Origin: Thiodiazotropha sp040506195
Lineage (GTDB): Bacteria > Pseudomonadota > Gammaproteobacteria > Chromatiales > Chromatiaceae
DNA length: 64,000 nt
Assembly: GCA_040506195.1 (NCBI GenBank)
Contig: JBEVXH010000006.1
Location: forward strand, 62,001 to 126,000
Reading direction: 5' to 3'
Part shown: positions 53,664-62,747 of the stretch, one piece after another
How the letters are laid out: every line of letters begins with the position of its first letter
Numbering within the stretch: the stretch's first letter is position 1
The notes under the pieces: generated by a model
What the model saw: the letters and a program-made list of their open reading frames with translations, nothing else
Told to the model about the DNA's origin: nothing
Database searches by the model: none
Position numbers and translations under genes: made by a program

Positions 53664-54920
53664 ATGAATCTGACTGAACTCAAGAAAAAGCCGGTATCCG
53701 ACCTGGCTAACCTCGCTACCGAGATGAAAATCGAGGGAATGGCACGGACCCGTAAACAGGATCTGATATTTGCGATTCTCAAAGCCCATGCAAAGAAAGG
53801 AGAAAGTATTTTTGGCGACGGGGTATTGGAGATTTTGCAGGATGGGTTTGGTTTTCTGCGATCGGCGGACAGCTCCTATCTTGCGGGACCAGACGATATT
53901 TACGTCTCACCGAGTCAAATCCGGCGCTTCAGTCTGCGCACCGGCGATACCATTTCAGGCAAGATCCGCCCGCCAAAGGATGGTGAGCGCTACTTCGCGC
54001 TGCTCAAGGTCGATGAGATCAACTACGATAAACCGGAGAATGCCAAGAGTAAGATTCTGTTCGAGAATTTCACTCCCCTGTTTGCCAACCAGCGTTTCCA
54101 CCTGGAGATAGGCAACGGCAGTACTGAGGATATCACCGCGCGTACCATCGATCTCTGCGCACCGATCGGCAAGGGACAGCGTGGTCTGATCGTATCGCCG
54201 CCGAAGGCGGGCAAGACCATGATGTTGCAGAACATCGCCCAATCGATCACCCATAACCATCCCGAATGCTATGTCATGGTGCTACTCATCGACGAACGCC
54301 CGGAAGAGGTTACCGAAATGGCCCGATCCGTGAGGGGCGAGGTGATATCAAGTACCTTCGACGAGCCCGCCACGAGGCATGTGCAGGTCGCAGAAATGGT
54401 TATCGAAAAGGCCAAGCGGCTGGTTGAGCATAAACATGACGTGGTTATCCTGCTGGATTCGATCACGCGGCTTGCACGGGCCTACAATACCGTCGTGCCC
54501 TCGTCCGGCAAGGTGCTGACCGGCGGTGTCGACGCCAATGCGCTGCACCGGCCGAAGCGTTTTTTTGGCGCCGCCCGCAATGTGGAGGAGGGGGGCTCCC
54601 TTACGATCCTCGCCACCGCCCTGGTGGATACCGGATCCAGGATGGATGACGTGATCTACGAAGAATTCAAGGGAACAGGCAATATGGAGGTTCACCTGGA
54701 CCGGCGTATTGCCGAGAAACGTATCTTTCCCGCCATCAATATCAACCGTTCCGGCACACGTCGCGAGGAGCTGCTGATGAAGCCGGACGAGTTGCAGAAG
54801 ATGTGGATTCTGAGAAAGATTCTTCATCCCATGGATGAGCTTGCGGCGATGGAGTTTCTCTACGACAAGTTGAAGGTCAGCAAGACCAACGACGAGTTCT
54901 TCGAGGCGATGAAGGGGTAG
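53664..54920 (+). CDS. rho: Transcription termination factor Rho
   Basis: 418 residues, ATG 53664. N-terminal helical RNA-binding part (MNLTELKKKPVSDLANLA), cold-shock-like OB fold GDGVLEILQDGFGFLRS and YVSPSQIRRFSLRTGD. The ATPase has Walker A SPPKAGKTMMLQ, Walker B DVVILLDSITRLARAYN and Q-loop GGVDANALHRPKRFFGAARN. It ends Rho-dependent transcripts as a hexamer. Length as in E. coli. Preceded by the structured leader. Confidence 0.97.
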   Translation: MNLTELKKKPVSDLANLATEMKIEGMARTRKQDLIFAILKAHAKKGESIFGDGVLEILQDGFGFLRSADSSYLAGPDDIYVSPSQIRRFSLRTGDTISGKIRPPKDGERYFALLKVDEINYDKPENAKSKILFENFTPLFANQRFHLEIGNGSTEDITARTIDLCAPIGKGQRGLIVSPPKAGKTMMLQNIAQSITHNHPECYVMVLLIDERPEEVTEMARSVRGEVISSTFDEPATRHVQVAEMVIEKAKRLVEHKHDVVILLDSITRLARAYNTVVPSSGKVLTGGVDANALHRPKRFFGAARNVEEGGSLTILATALVDTGSRMDDVIYEEFKGTGNMEVHLDRRIAEKRIFPAININRSGTRREELLMKPDELQKMWILRKILHPMDELAAMEFLYDKLKVSKTNDEFFEAMKG

Positions 54921-55385
54921 CGACTGCCGGCGTCTGCGGGTCTATCGGCACATATTAAGTCATCACGTTGTCAATCTGCGTCTAATATCGATAAACCCCC
55001 TCTTGTTTATTGTGCACACCTTTGCCGCAACGCGTGGCTTGTGAAAAAGGTGAATTAAAGCCATTCACTGGTTTCAATAACCCATTTATCATCCAAGGAA
55101 TGCGGGTTGATTTCCCGCCATACCGGGTTGTTGCGTGGGCGATTTCCAGAGTATTCGGTGCGGCAAGCCGCACCCTTGCATTGGTTCAGTGGTATCACAC
55201 GGATTACCGCCCATCATCTTTTTGTGCCATTTATCTACCCTGCTGATCTACTATCTTATAAGTGTGGATTTTAGTCGTCATATGGCCGCACTTGGATGGC
55301 AGGCACCTGTTCCCTTCATGCGGGGATGCGCATTCAACCAGAACCGGTTACATTGTTAGCAAGCTAACTAGCCACTGAAATAAAA
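54921..55385. other. Intergenic region after rho
   Basis: 465 bp without a convincing gene. Contains the perfect hairpin GGTGCGGCAAGCCGCACC at 55157-55174 (no U-run) and several AT-rich stretches that could be promoters for the nucleotidyltransferase. Frames in the region lack ribosome sites and coding character. Confidence 0.6.
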
Positions 55386-56072
55386 ATGAAAGCCATGATA
55401 TTGGCCGCCGGTCGAGGCGAGCGTATGCGGCCCCTGACCGACAAGCTGCCCAAACCTCTCCTGTCGATCGCCGGCAAGCCCCTGATCGTTCACCATATCG
55501 AAAGGCTTGCCGAGGCGGGTTTTAACGAGCTGGTCATCAATCATGCCCACTTGGGGGAGATGATAGAAGCTGAACTCGGGGATGGCGCCGCCTGGGGTGT
55601 AGAGATACGCTATTCTCCTGAATCCGCGGCATTGGAGACTGGAGGGGGGATCTATCATGCGCTTCCCCTGTTGGGAGAGGGACCTTTTTTAGCGTTGAAC
55701 GGCGATATCTGGTGTGATTTCGATTTTTCAGGCTTGAACCTGAAACAGAAAGATATGGCGCATCTGGTGTTGGTGCCCAATCCCGACCACCACCGGCAGG
55801 GGGATTTCCAGCTGAAACAAGGTCGGGTATGTCAAGGCAGTGAGAGGCGCCTGACCTTCAGTGGGATTGGCGTCTACCATCCGCGACTGTTTGCATCCTG
55901 CAGGCCTGAAGCATTCCCGCTGGGGCCGCTACTGAGAGTCGCCATGGACAGGGGACGGGTATCGGGTGAGTGCTTCAGCGGCCTGTGGATGGACATTGGT
56001 ACACCTCAAAGGCTAACTCGGTTGGAGCAATTTATCATGCAGGACAGGCCTGACGCCATCAGTGAATCGTGA
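55386..56072 (+). CDS. MurU-like sugar-phosphate nucleotidyltransferase
   Basis: 228 residues, ATG 55386. Nucleotidyltransferase family start MKAMILAAGRGERMRPLTDK with LPKPLLSIAGKPLI, then LETGGGIYHALPLL and the metal site LNGDIWCDFDF. Closest pattern is MurU (N-acetylmuramate 1-phosphate uridylyltransferase) in the cell-wall recycling route. The usual partner amgK is not next to it, so the substrate could be another sugar 1-phosphate. Confidence 0.8.
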   Translation: MKAMILAAGRGERMRPLTDKLPKPLLSIAGKPLIVHHIERLAEAGFNELVINHAHLGEMIEAELGDGAAWGVEIRYSPESAALETGGGIYHALPLLGEGPFLALNGDIWCDFDFSGLNLKQKDMAHLVLVPNPDHHRQGDFQLKQGRVCQGSERRLTFSGIGVYHPRLFASCRPEAFPLGPLLRVAMDRGRVSGECFSGLWMDIGTPQRLTRLEQFIMQDRPDAISES

Positions 56073-56172
56073 TGTCGATGACAACCGGATCCGAACGCAT
56101 TAGTCTCAACTCCATCGATGGCATGCAAACGACCGTTGTTCAACACTGGCGTTTTGGGTCAATGGAGAAACC

Positions 56173-57594
56173 ATGGGACAGGAAATAGAATCGAGTGAAT
56201 TCTCTGCACACGATTTCGCCGAGTTTCAGCGCCGTCTCAAGCGAGAGACCGAACTGCTGGCCGAGTGGTTCGACGCGGGTGTGTTCACCTCGGAAGAGGC
56301 CGTCGGGGGATTTGAGCTCGAGGCCTGTCTGCTCGACCGGAGCGCGGGACCGGCTCCACTCAATCAGCCCTTGTTGGAAAAGCTGGATGAACCATTGGTG
56401 GTCCCTGAACTGGCGACCTTCAACGTTGAAATAAACAGCACGGCCAGGCTGCTGCAGGGAGATGTGTTTGAAAGGATGGCCGAAGAGTTGCAGCGGGTTT
56501 GGGACAAGTGCAATCGTTTGGCGTATCCCCTGGGCGCCAGGATGGGCATGATCGGTATTATGCCCAGTCTTCAGCAACAGGCACTCACGCTGCATAACAT
56601 GTCCCCCCTGAATCGCTACCAGGCCCTCAATGAGCAGGTATTCAAGCTGCGGCACGACAGACCCTTGTTGATACATATCGAGGGTAGAGAGAGCCTGGAT
56701 CTGCAACATGATGATGTGATGCTTGAGTCGGCGGCAACGTCGTTTCAGATCCATTTTCAGGTGGATGAAAAGAGTGCGGCGAAACTCTACAACCTTTCGA
56801 AAATAGCCTCGGCGCCGATGGTGGCCATGAGCGCCAACTCCCCCTATCTGTTCGGCTACGATCTGTGGGACGAAACCCGGATTCCATTGTTTGAACAATC
56901 CATCGCAGTGGGGGCATCCGATTTGACCAAAAGAGTTAGTTTCGGCATCCGCTATGTTTATGAGTCGGTGATGGAGAATTTTCTGGCCAATCTGCAACGC
57001 TATCCCGTACTGCTGCCGTTGTTGATGGATGAACCGGCCGAGAAGCTTGCCCACCTGCGGCTGCATAACGGTACCATCTGGCGATGGAATCGCCCGTTGA
57101 TCGGTTTTGATGACAGTGGCAGGCCCCATTTGCGGATTGAGCATCGCGTGGTACCCGCGGGGCCGAGTGTTAGTGACTGCATTGCCAACGCCGCCTTCTA
57201 TTTCGGTCTTGTGAGCGGCCTCGCGAATCGCTACGAATCGCCGGAAAGCGATATGGGATTCATCCGTGCGAGAAGCAACTTCTACAATGCGGCGCGGGAA
57301 GGTCTGCAGGCGGAGCTCTTCTGGTTCAACTGGAAAACATGTCGCGCCGAAGAGTTGATCAGGGAACAATTGCTGGGGGTGGCGAGAGAGGGATTGACGA
57401 GCCTCGGCATTGAAACGGCCTCTGTTGATCACTGGTTGGGCATTATTCAGCAACGGGTCGTCCGTGGCATCAATGGCGCCGCTTGGCAGCGTCAATGGGT
57501 GTCGCGTCATGGTATGGATTTTCAAGCCTTGATGGAGGCCTATCTCGAACAGCAGGAGAGCGGCAAACCGGTACATGAGTGGTCGCTGGATTAG
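56173..57594 (+). CDS. GCS2-like glutamate-cysteine ligase family protein
   Basis: 473 residues, ATG 56173 preceded by GGAGAAACC. Features of the glutamine-synthetase-like carboxylate-amine ligase fold: GGFELEACLLDR (metal-binding ExE region), VPELATFNVEINSTARLL, SAATSFQIHFQVDEKSAAKLYN, and C-terminal RIEHRVVPAGPSVSDCIANA. Such enzymes ligate an amino group to a glutamate-like carboxylate using ATP. The product is unknown. It is followed after 67 bp by an M14-type hydrolase, perhaps as a make-and-trim pair; this pairing is inference. Confidence 0.7.
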   Translation: MGQEIESSEFSAHDFAEFQRRLKRETELLAEWFDAGVFTSEEAVGGFELEACLLDRSAGPAPLNQPLLEKLDEPLVVPELATFNVEINSTARLLQGDVFERMAEELQRVWDKCNRLAYPLGARMGMIGIMPSLQQQALTLHNMSPLNRYQALNEQVFKLRHDRPLLIHIEGRESLDLQHDDVMLESAATSFQIHFQVDEKSAAKLYNLSKIASAPMVAMSANSPYLFGYDLWDETRIPLFEQSIAVGASDLTKRVSFGIRYVYESVMENFLANLQRYPVLLPLLMDEPAEKLAHLRLHNGTIWRWNRPLIGFDDSGRPHLRIEHRVVPAGPSVSDCIANAAFYFGLVSGLANRYESPESDMGFIRARSNFYNAAREGLQAELFWFNWKTCRAEELIREQLLGVAREGLTSLGIETASVDHWLGIIQQRVVRGINGAAWQRQWVSRHGMDFQALMEAYLEQQESGKPVHEWSLD

Positions 57595-57661
57595 TCTTCT
57601 CAGGTCGAGTAGCGGCCTCGATATGAGAAACCCGGGCCAGTCTCATCGATTCAGGTAAACT

Positions 57662-58714
57662 ATGAGTATGCTGCAGGAATTCGATTATCTACCAGAAAAT
57701 CTGTTGGCCCTGGAGGCAAATCAGCTCGCCGCTCACCTTAGCGGTCCAACCCTGATTCATCTGCCTGGTAGAAGAGCACAACCGTTATTCGTCTCTGTGC
57801 TGATGCACGGCAACGAAACAGTCGGCTGGGAGGCTATGCGGACCCTGCTGGCCCGCTATCAGGGAGGGCGGGACCTGCCACGGGCCCTGAGCCTGTTCAT
57901 CGGCAATGTCAATGCGGCGGCCCAGGGGTTGCGCCTGCTCCCCGGGCAACCCGACTACAACAGAATCTGGTGCGGCAGTGAAGTGGCTGAGACGCCTGAA
58001 CACAGGGTTATGGAGCAGGTTGTCGAACGCATGCGTGAACGCAAGCCGTTTGCCAGTGTTGATGTGCACAACAACACTGGTCTGAATCCCCATTACGCCT
58101 GTATCAATCGATTGGATACCCGTTTTTTTCATTTGGCACTGCTGTTTTCCCGTACTGTGGTCTACTTTTTACGACCAAAGGGGGTGCAGTCGATGGCCTT
58201 TGCCGATCTCTGCCCCTCCGTGACGCTGGAGTGCGGCAAGGTCGGCAGTGCCCACGGTGTCGAGCACGCAAGGGATTACCTCGAAGCCTGCCTGCATCTG
58301 GCGGAACATCCTCAGCATGCCGTGAGTCACCTCGATATCGATCTGTTTCATACCGTGGCTCAGGTCAAGATATCGTCGCTAACCAGCTTTGGTTTTTCAC
58401 CGGGGAAGAGTGATATCGTTCTGGCTCCCGATATCGATCATCTCAATTTTCGTGAACTGCCTGCGGGAACGCTGTTCGGCTGGATAAATGGGGTAGGTCT
58501 GGATGCCCTGGATGTCAGGGATGAGCAGGGCGAGGCGGTGGCTGACGACTATTTCACCATTGAGGAGGGGCAGCTCTGTCTGCATCGCTCAGTGATGCCC
58601 TCCATGTTGACCAAGGATCTCAACGTCATTCGACAGGATTGTCTCTGCTATCTGATGGAGCGTTATGATTCCCACCTGGCGCAACCGGTTTCCAATGCGT
58701 CAGACTCCGGTTGA
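57662..58714 (+). CDS. Succinylglutamate desuccinylase/aspartoacylase-like (M14) metallohydrolase
   Basis: 350 residues, ATG 57662. The zinc-ligand motif HGNET appears in VLMHGNETVGWEAMRTLL; ASVDVHNNTGLNPHYACIN carries the second histidine. C-terminal beta domain ends with a long tail. AstE/Aspa-like carboxypeptidase fold acting on an amide or peptide bond. Downstream neighbour of the GCS2-like gene; substrate unknown. Confidence 0.8.
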   Translation: MSMLQEFDYLPENLLALEANQLAAHLSGPTLIHLPGRRAQPLFVSVLMHGNETVGWEAMRTLLARYQGGRDLPRALSLFIGNVNAAAQGLRLLPGQPDYNRIWCGSEVAETPEHRVMEQVVERMRERKPFASVDVHNNTGLNPHYACINRLDTRFFHLALLFSRTVVYFLRPKGVQSMAFADLCPSVTLECGKVGSAHGVEHARDYLEACLHLAEHPQHAVSHLDIDLFHTVAQVKISSLTSFGFSPGKSDIVLAPDIDHLNFRELPAGTLFGWINGVGLDALDVRDEQGEAVADDYFTIEEGQLCLHRSVMPSMLTKDLNVIRQDCLCYLMERYDSHLAQPVSNASDSG

Positions 58715-58730
58715 TTGTCGAACCTGGCAG

Positions 58731-59705
58731 CTACCCCTGGAGTAAGGGATCCGCCTGCAGGTCCGCATGATAGGAGGAGCGCACCAAGGGGCCGCTGGCA
58801 ACACTGGTAAAGCCCATCTCCTGCGCAATCCCGCCCAGTTCCTCAAACTCTTCCGGGGTGACAAACCGGTCGACGGGCAGATGGTCCTTGCTTGGTTGCA
58901 GGTATTGACCCAGGGTGAGCATCTCACAACCGTGCCGGCGTAGTGCCTGCATGACTTCGAGTACTTCATCCCGCGTTTCCCCCAAACCCAGCATCAGCCC
59001 TGACTTGGTGGGTAGATCCGGCTGAGTCTGCCTGAAACGCTGCAACAGATTGAGTGAACCCGGATAGTCCGCTCCGGGACGGGCCTGTTTATAGAGTCGT
59101 GGAACCGTCTCCAGATTATGGTTGAAGACGTCGGGCGGATGAGCTGACAATGCCTCAAGCGCCGGTTCGATGCGACCACGAAAGTCAGGCACCAGGATCT
59201 CGATCCTGGTCTTGGGTCGTCGCTGGCGCACTGCCGATATGCATTGCGCAAAATGATCCCCGCCACCATCGCGCAGGTCGTCACGGTCGACCGAGGTAAT
59301 GACCACATAGTTGAGTTCCATCGCGGCAATCGCCTCGGCAAGTTGTACCGGTTCATGCGGATCGAGGGGTTTGGGTTTGCCGTGGGCGACGTCGCAGAAG
59401 GGGCAGCGGCGGGTACATATGTCCCCCATGATCATGAATGTTGCCGTGCCGTGGTGGAAGCATTCGCCGAGGTTCGGGCAGGCGGCCTCTTCACAGACTG
59501 AGCTCAATCCTCGTTCACGCAGGATGCGGCGAATGCGGTTGACCTCCTTGCCGAGCGGCGCCTTGGCGCGGATCCACTTGGGTTTGCGCGGGAGGGTCTC
59601 CTGCGGTTCTACCTTGACCGGGATGCGCGCCAGTTTGGACTTGCCTCGTTGGTGGCTTTCCGGTGTGGTGCGGGATGGCGGCAGGATATCTTTGTCGAGG
59701 CTCAT
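58731..59705 (-). CDS. lipA: Lipoyl synthase
   Basis: 324 residues from ATG 59705, overlapping the lipB stop as ATGA. Auxiliary cluster motif VCEEAACPNLGECF (C-x4-C-x5-C) and radical-SAM CTRRCPFCDVAHGKP (C-x3-C-x2-C); LMLGLGETRDEVLEVMQAL and RSSYHADLQADPLL near the end. Inserts two sulfurs into octanoyl chains, e.g. on GcvH of this window. Upstream in-frame extension is unconserved and lies in lipB, so rejected. Confidence 0.96.
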   Translation of the reverse strand: MSLDKDILPPSRTTPESHQRGKSKLARIPVKVEPQETLPRKPKWIRAKAPLGKEVNRIRRILRERGLSSVCEEAACPNLGECFHHGTATFMIMGDICTRRCPFCDVAHGKPKPLDPHEPVQLAEAIAAMELNYVVITSVDRDDLRDGGGDHFAQCISAVRQRRPKTRIEILVPDFRGRIEPALEALSAHPPDVFNHNLETVPRLYKQARPGADYPGSLNLLQRFRQTQPDLPTKSGLMLGLGETRDEVLEVMQALRRHGCEMLTLGQYLQPSKDHLPVDRFVTPEEFEELGGIAQEMGFTSVASGPLVRSSYHADLQADPLLQG

Positions 59706-60400
59706 GGGTCTACTTCTGTATCGATGAAGGTCAGAGTGTAGCCCAAAGTCTGCGCCAGGTGGTGAGGCAGTTTCCGGCCGAGTGCGGCCAGGTCCGCATC
59801 TATCTGTTGGTCGGCCAGCCGGGTTACCTTGAGCCCGGGGTAACCGCAGGGATTGATGCGCGTGAATGGGGCGAGATCCATGTCCACATTCAGGCTGAGT
59901 CCGTGAAAGCTGCAACCCCGTCTTACCCGCAGACCCAGCGAGGCGACCTTGCTCTCAGCGATATAGACACCGGGGGCGTCGCGGCGTGCGGACGCTTCGA
60001 TGCCATACTCGGCCAGGAGTGATATCACCGCCCCTTCCAGGTGGCCGACCAGGGTGCGAACGCCAATGCGGGCGCGCCGCAGATCCATTAAAAGATAGGC
60101 GATAAGCTGTCCGGGACCGTGATAGGTGACCTGGCCGCCCCGGTCTGTCCTGATCACAGGGATATCGCCTGGATCGAGGAGGTGTTCTGTTTTGCCGGCC
60201 TGTCCCAGGGTGAACACAGGTGGATGTTCGACTAACCAGAGTTGATCCGGGCTTGAGGCACCGCGTGCATTGGTGTAGTCATGCATGGCCTGCCAGGTGG
60301 TTTGGTAGGGCTGCAGCCCGAGTTGCCGAACCAGGAGATGAGAGGACACTTCAAGCGCTTCCGAGTGTGGCGACGGATTATTGATTGGTACGGTGGGCAC
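59702..60400 (-). CDS. lipB: Octanoyltransferase LipB
   Basis: 232 residues from GTG 60400, which overlaps the TAG stop of ybeD (TAGTG). Motifs: LWLVEHPPVFTLGQAGK, DRGGQVTYHGPGQLIAYLL, VYIAESKVASLGLRVRRGCSFHG with the catalytic lysine, and INPCGYPGLKVTRL with the catalytic cysteine. Transfers octanoyl from ACP to lipoyl domains. ybeD-lipB-lipA form one coupled operon. Confidence 0.94.
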   Translation of the reverse strand: MPTVPINNPSPHSEALEVSSHLLVRQLGLQPYQTTWQAMHDYTNARGASSPDQLWLVEHPPVFTLGQAGKTEHLLDPGDIPVIRTDRGGQVTYHGPGQLIAYLLMDLRRARIGVRTLVGHLEGAVISLLAEYGIEASARRDAPGVYIAESKVASLGLRVRRGCSFHGLSLNVDMDLAPFTRINPCGYPGLKVTRLADQQIDADLAALGRKLPHHLAQTLGYTLTFIDTEVDP

Positions 60401-60669
60401 TACAACGCCATAACCACTTTTTCGTGGGCGCTGAGATCGAGGTAGATGGCATCGAGCTGGGCCTTGCTTTCCGCGCGCAGGGTGATGGTGACAGAGACCC
60501 ATTTCCCCCCTTTACTGAGCCGGCTGTTGACCGAGGTTTCCAGGAGCGCTTCCGTATGACGGCTCACAAGTTCCACAATCGTTGCCTCAAATCCCGGCTC
60601 CGCCTTGCCCATCACCTTGATCGGGAAGTCGCAGGGGAACTCCAGCAGTGTCTCTTCATCCTGGCTCAT
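60400..60669 (-). CDS. ybeD: UPF0250/DUF493 family protein YbeD
   Basis: 89 residues, ATG 60669. LEFPCDFPIKVMGKAEPGFE and SRLSKGGKWVSVTITLRAES are the family landmarks; small ACT-like alpha/beta fold. Function not settled, but it is linked to lipB across gammaproteobacteria, suggesting a regulatory role in lipoylation. Confidence 0.93.
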   Translation of the reverse strand: MSQDEETLLEFPCDFPIKVMGKAEPGFEATIVELVSRHTEALLETSVNSRLSKGGKWVSVTITLRAESKAQLDAIYLDLSAHEKVVMAL

Positions 60670-60682
60670 GATGATTTGGTCT

Positions 60683-61861
60683 TCACTCCAGCCACAACAG
60701 CAAGCTGTCTTTGATCAGTTGCCAGATATTGCCGTCAGCAATACTCTTCAGCGCCACCAGGGGGGCTTCGGTAACCGGTTCTCCATTCAGGGTGATACTG
60801 ACATGACCGAGCACCTCTCCCTGTTTGACAGGGGCCATGATTTTCGGTTCGATCTCCATGCGGGCATCGAGGTTTTGATACTGGTGACGCGGAATGGTCA
60901 CATTCAGGTCCTGATCGAGGCCGAGAGGCAGTTTCTCTTTATCCCCCTTCCAGATGCGCGCCCGGTTGAGCACCTCTCCTGCTGTGTAGAGCTGGTGGGT
61001 TTCATAGAAACGAAATCCGTAATTGAGCAGGCTTTGGCTTGCCTGGGCTCTGGCCTCTTCACCCTTGGTGCCCATCACCACCGAGATGAGGCGCATGCTT
61101 TCCCGCTGGGCGGATGCCACCAGGCAGTAACCCGCCGCCTCGGTGTGGCCTGTCTTGATACCGTCGACACTATTGTCCCGCCACAGAAGCTTGTTGCGAT
61201 TGTGTTGGGTTATATCATTGAATACAAAAGACCTGTCACTATACCAGGGGTAGTATTCAGGGAAGTCGCGGATGGTGGCCGCCGCCACCTTGGCGATATC
61301 CGCAGGCGTGGTGTAGTGGTCATCGTCGGGCAGTCCGGTACTGTTGATGAAATGGGTGTTCGTCATGCCCAGTTCCCGGGCGATGTTGTTCATCAGTTCC
61401 GCAAAGGTGGCTTCGCTGCCAGCGATATGCTCGGCCAGTGCAACGCAGGCATCGTTGCCGGATTGAATAATCATTCCCTTGACCAGATCGATGACTTTGA
61501 CCTTTTTGCCTACCTCGATAAACATTCGCGAACCCGGTGTGCGCCAGGCCTTCTCGCTGATCAGTACACTGTCTTCCAGGTTGATATTGCCCTGTTTCAA
61601 TTCGCGAAAGACCGCGTATGCCGTCATGATCTTGGTCAGGCTCGCAGGCTCAAGCCGATTGCCGGCACCTTTTTCGGCAAGCACCTTGCCGCTGTGAAAA
61701 TCGACCAATAGATAACCTGAAGCGGCAACGTCCGGGGGGGGCGGTGTCGGGACGGCGGCATAGGCTGTAAACGCTGTCAGGCAGGAGAGCCACAACAGAA
61801 CGGTTTTTATGTACCTGTTCGGTGACAATTGGTGCATGGGTAGGGGTAGTATCGTTGGCAT
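60683..61861 (-). CDS. dacA: D-alanyl-D-alanine carboxypeptidase (PBP5/6 type)
   Basis: 392 residues from ATG 61861 (ATG 61837 also possible). Signal peptide ending near TAYAAVP. Serine-peptidase motifs SLTK (in LEPASLTKIMTAY), SGN (IIQSGNDACVALAE) and KTG (SVDGIKTGHTEAAG) are all intact. The C-terminal beta domain and amphipathic tail (NIWQLIKDSLLLWLE) anchor it to the periplasmic face. Removes terminal D-Ala from peptidoglycan pentapeptides. Paralogue assignment (dacA versus dacC) is by context. Confidence 0.94.
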   Translation of the reverse strand: MPTILPLPMHQLSPNRYIKTVLLWLSCLTAFTAYAAVPTPPPPDVAASGYLLVDFHSGKVLAEKGAGNRLEPASLTKIMTAYAVFRELKQGNINLEDSVLISEKAWRTPGSRMFIEVGKKVKVIDLVKGMIIQSGNDACVALAEHIAGSEATFAELMNNIARELGMTNTHFINSTGLPDDDHYTTPADIAKVAAATIRDFPEYYPWYSDRSFVFNDITQHNRNKLLWRDNSVDGIKTGHTEAAGYCLVASAQRESMRLISVVMGTKGEEARAQASQSLLNYGFRFYETHQLYTAGEVLNRARIWKGDKEKLPLGLDQDLNVTIPRHQYQNLDARMEIEPKIMAPVKQGEVLGHVSITLNGEPVTEAPLVALKSIADGNIWQLIKDSLLLWLE

Positions 61862-61886
61862 AGTGATGCGCTATTCTATTTATCCG

Positions 61887-62705
61887 TCAGCGAATGACAA
61901 CATGCGGGTTGGCAATTCCGAGTCTGCCGAGTTTTTGACTCAGATGGTCAGCAAGCTCCACACTGGCGATCGGCCCCACCTGCACCCGATAGACCGGGCG
62001 TTCCGGATGCGCGTTGCCTTCTATGAGTACACTCGCCTGTAAATGTTCCTCCAGCCTCTTTTTCAGGCGCTGAGCGTTCTCGGAACTGCCGAAGGCGCCG
62101 ACCTGCAGGAAAAGCTCAGGCAGCATGTTGCCTTTTCTCAGTTTCACCGGTTTAGCCCTGACCGGCTCTATCTTTCTGCCGGGATCGAGACTGACCACCT
62201 CGACCAGGCCTGTTCCCTCACCGGTAATGCCCAGCTTCCAGGCTGCGGTATAGGAGAGGTCGATCAGGCGGTTGTCGTGAAATGGGCCGCGGTCGTTGAC
62301 TTTGACCACCACGCTGCGATTGTTTTTCAGATTGGTGACGCGGACATAGCTTGGCAGGGGCAAGGTCTTGTGGGCTGCCGTCATGGCATACATATCGTAG
62401 GTTTCGCCGCTGCTGGTGCGCCGGCCATGGAATTTACTGCCGTACCAGGAAGCGATTCCGCGGGCATTGTATCCCCGGCTGTGGGCCATTGTGTAGTAGC
62501 GCTTGCCGAATACCTCATAGCTTTCGGGATTGCCATAGCGGCTTTTGGGTTCATCCTTGGGTACCGCATCGGGAATGGTTGCCATATCGGCGGGAGGGGG
62601 GTGGCGGTGACTGATGCCATCCCGGGCCGGGCTGCGCCCGATCTTGCTGGTGCTGCATGCGCTGATCAAGATCGTCCCGCAGAATGCGAGCACAATGGTC
62701 TTCAT
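61887..62705 (-). CDS. rlpA: RlpA septal lipoprotein with SPOR domain
   Basis: 272 residues from ATG 62705 (62744 would add 13 residues). Lipobox LISAC follows a short signal. Double-psi barrel: GIASWYGSKFHGRRTSSGE, MTAAHKTLPLPSYVRVTNL and VKVNDRGPFHDNRLIDLS (catalytic-type H and D). C-terminal SPOR domain (LFLQVGAFGSSENAQRLKKR, YRVQVGPIAS) binds denuded septal glycan. In Pseudomonas RlpA is a lytic transglycosylase. Between mltB and dacA as usual. Confidence 0.95.
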   Translation of the reverse strand: MKTIVLAFCGTILISACSTSKIGRSPARDGISHRHPPPADMATIPDAVPKDEPKSRYGNPESYEVFGKRYYTMAHSRGYNARGIASWYGSKFHGRRTSSGETYDMYAMTAAHKTLPLPSYVRVTNLKNNRSVVVKVNDRGPFHDNRLIDLSYTAAWKLGITGEGTGLVEVVSLDPGRKIEPVRAKPVKLRKGNMLPELFLQVGAFGSSENAQRLKKRLEEHLQASVLIEGNAHPERPVYRVQVGPIASVELADHLSQKLGRLGIANPHVVIR

Positions 62706-62747
62706 CAAAACCCCGGCAGGCAGTTGTATGCTCAAGCTTGTCATTGT

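Noticed and set aside
55010..55359. Short plus-strand frames in the gap after rho
   Set aside because: No ribosome sites, unusual amino-acid content and no recognisable family.
59706..59915. 70-residue N-terminal extension of lipoyl synthase
   Set aside because: It overlaps lipB in another frame and has no family similarity; the ATG at 59705 with ATGA coupling is the natural start.
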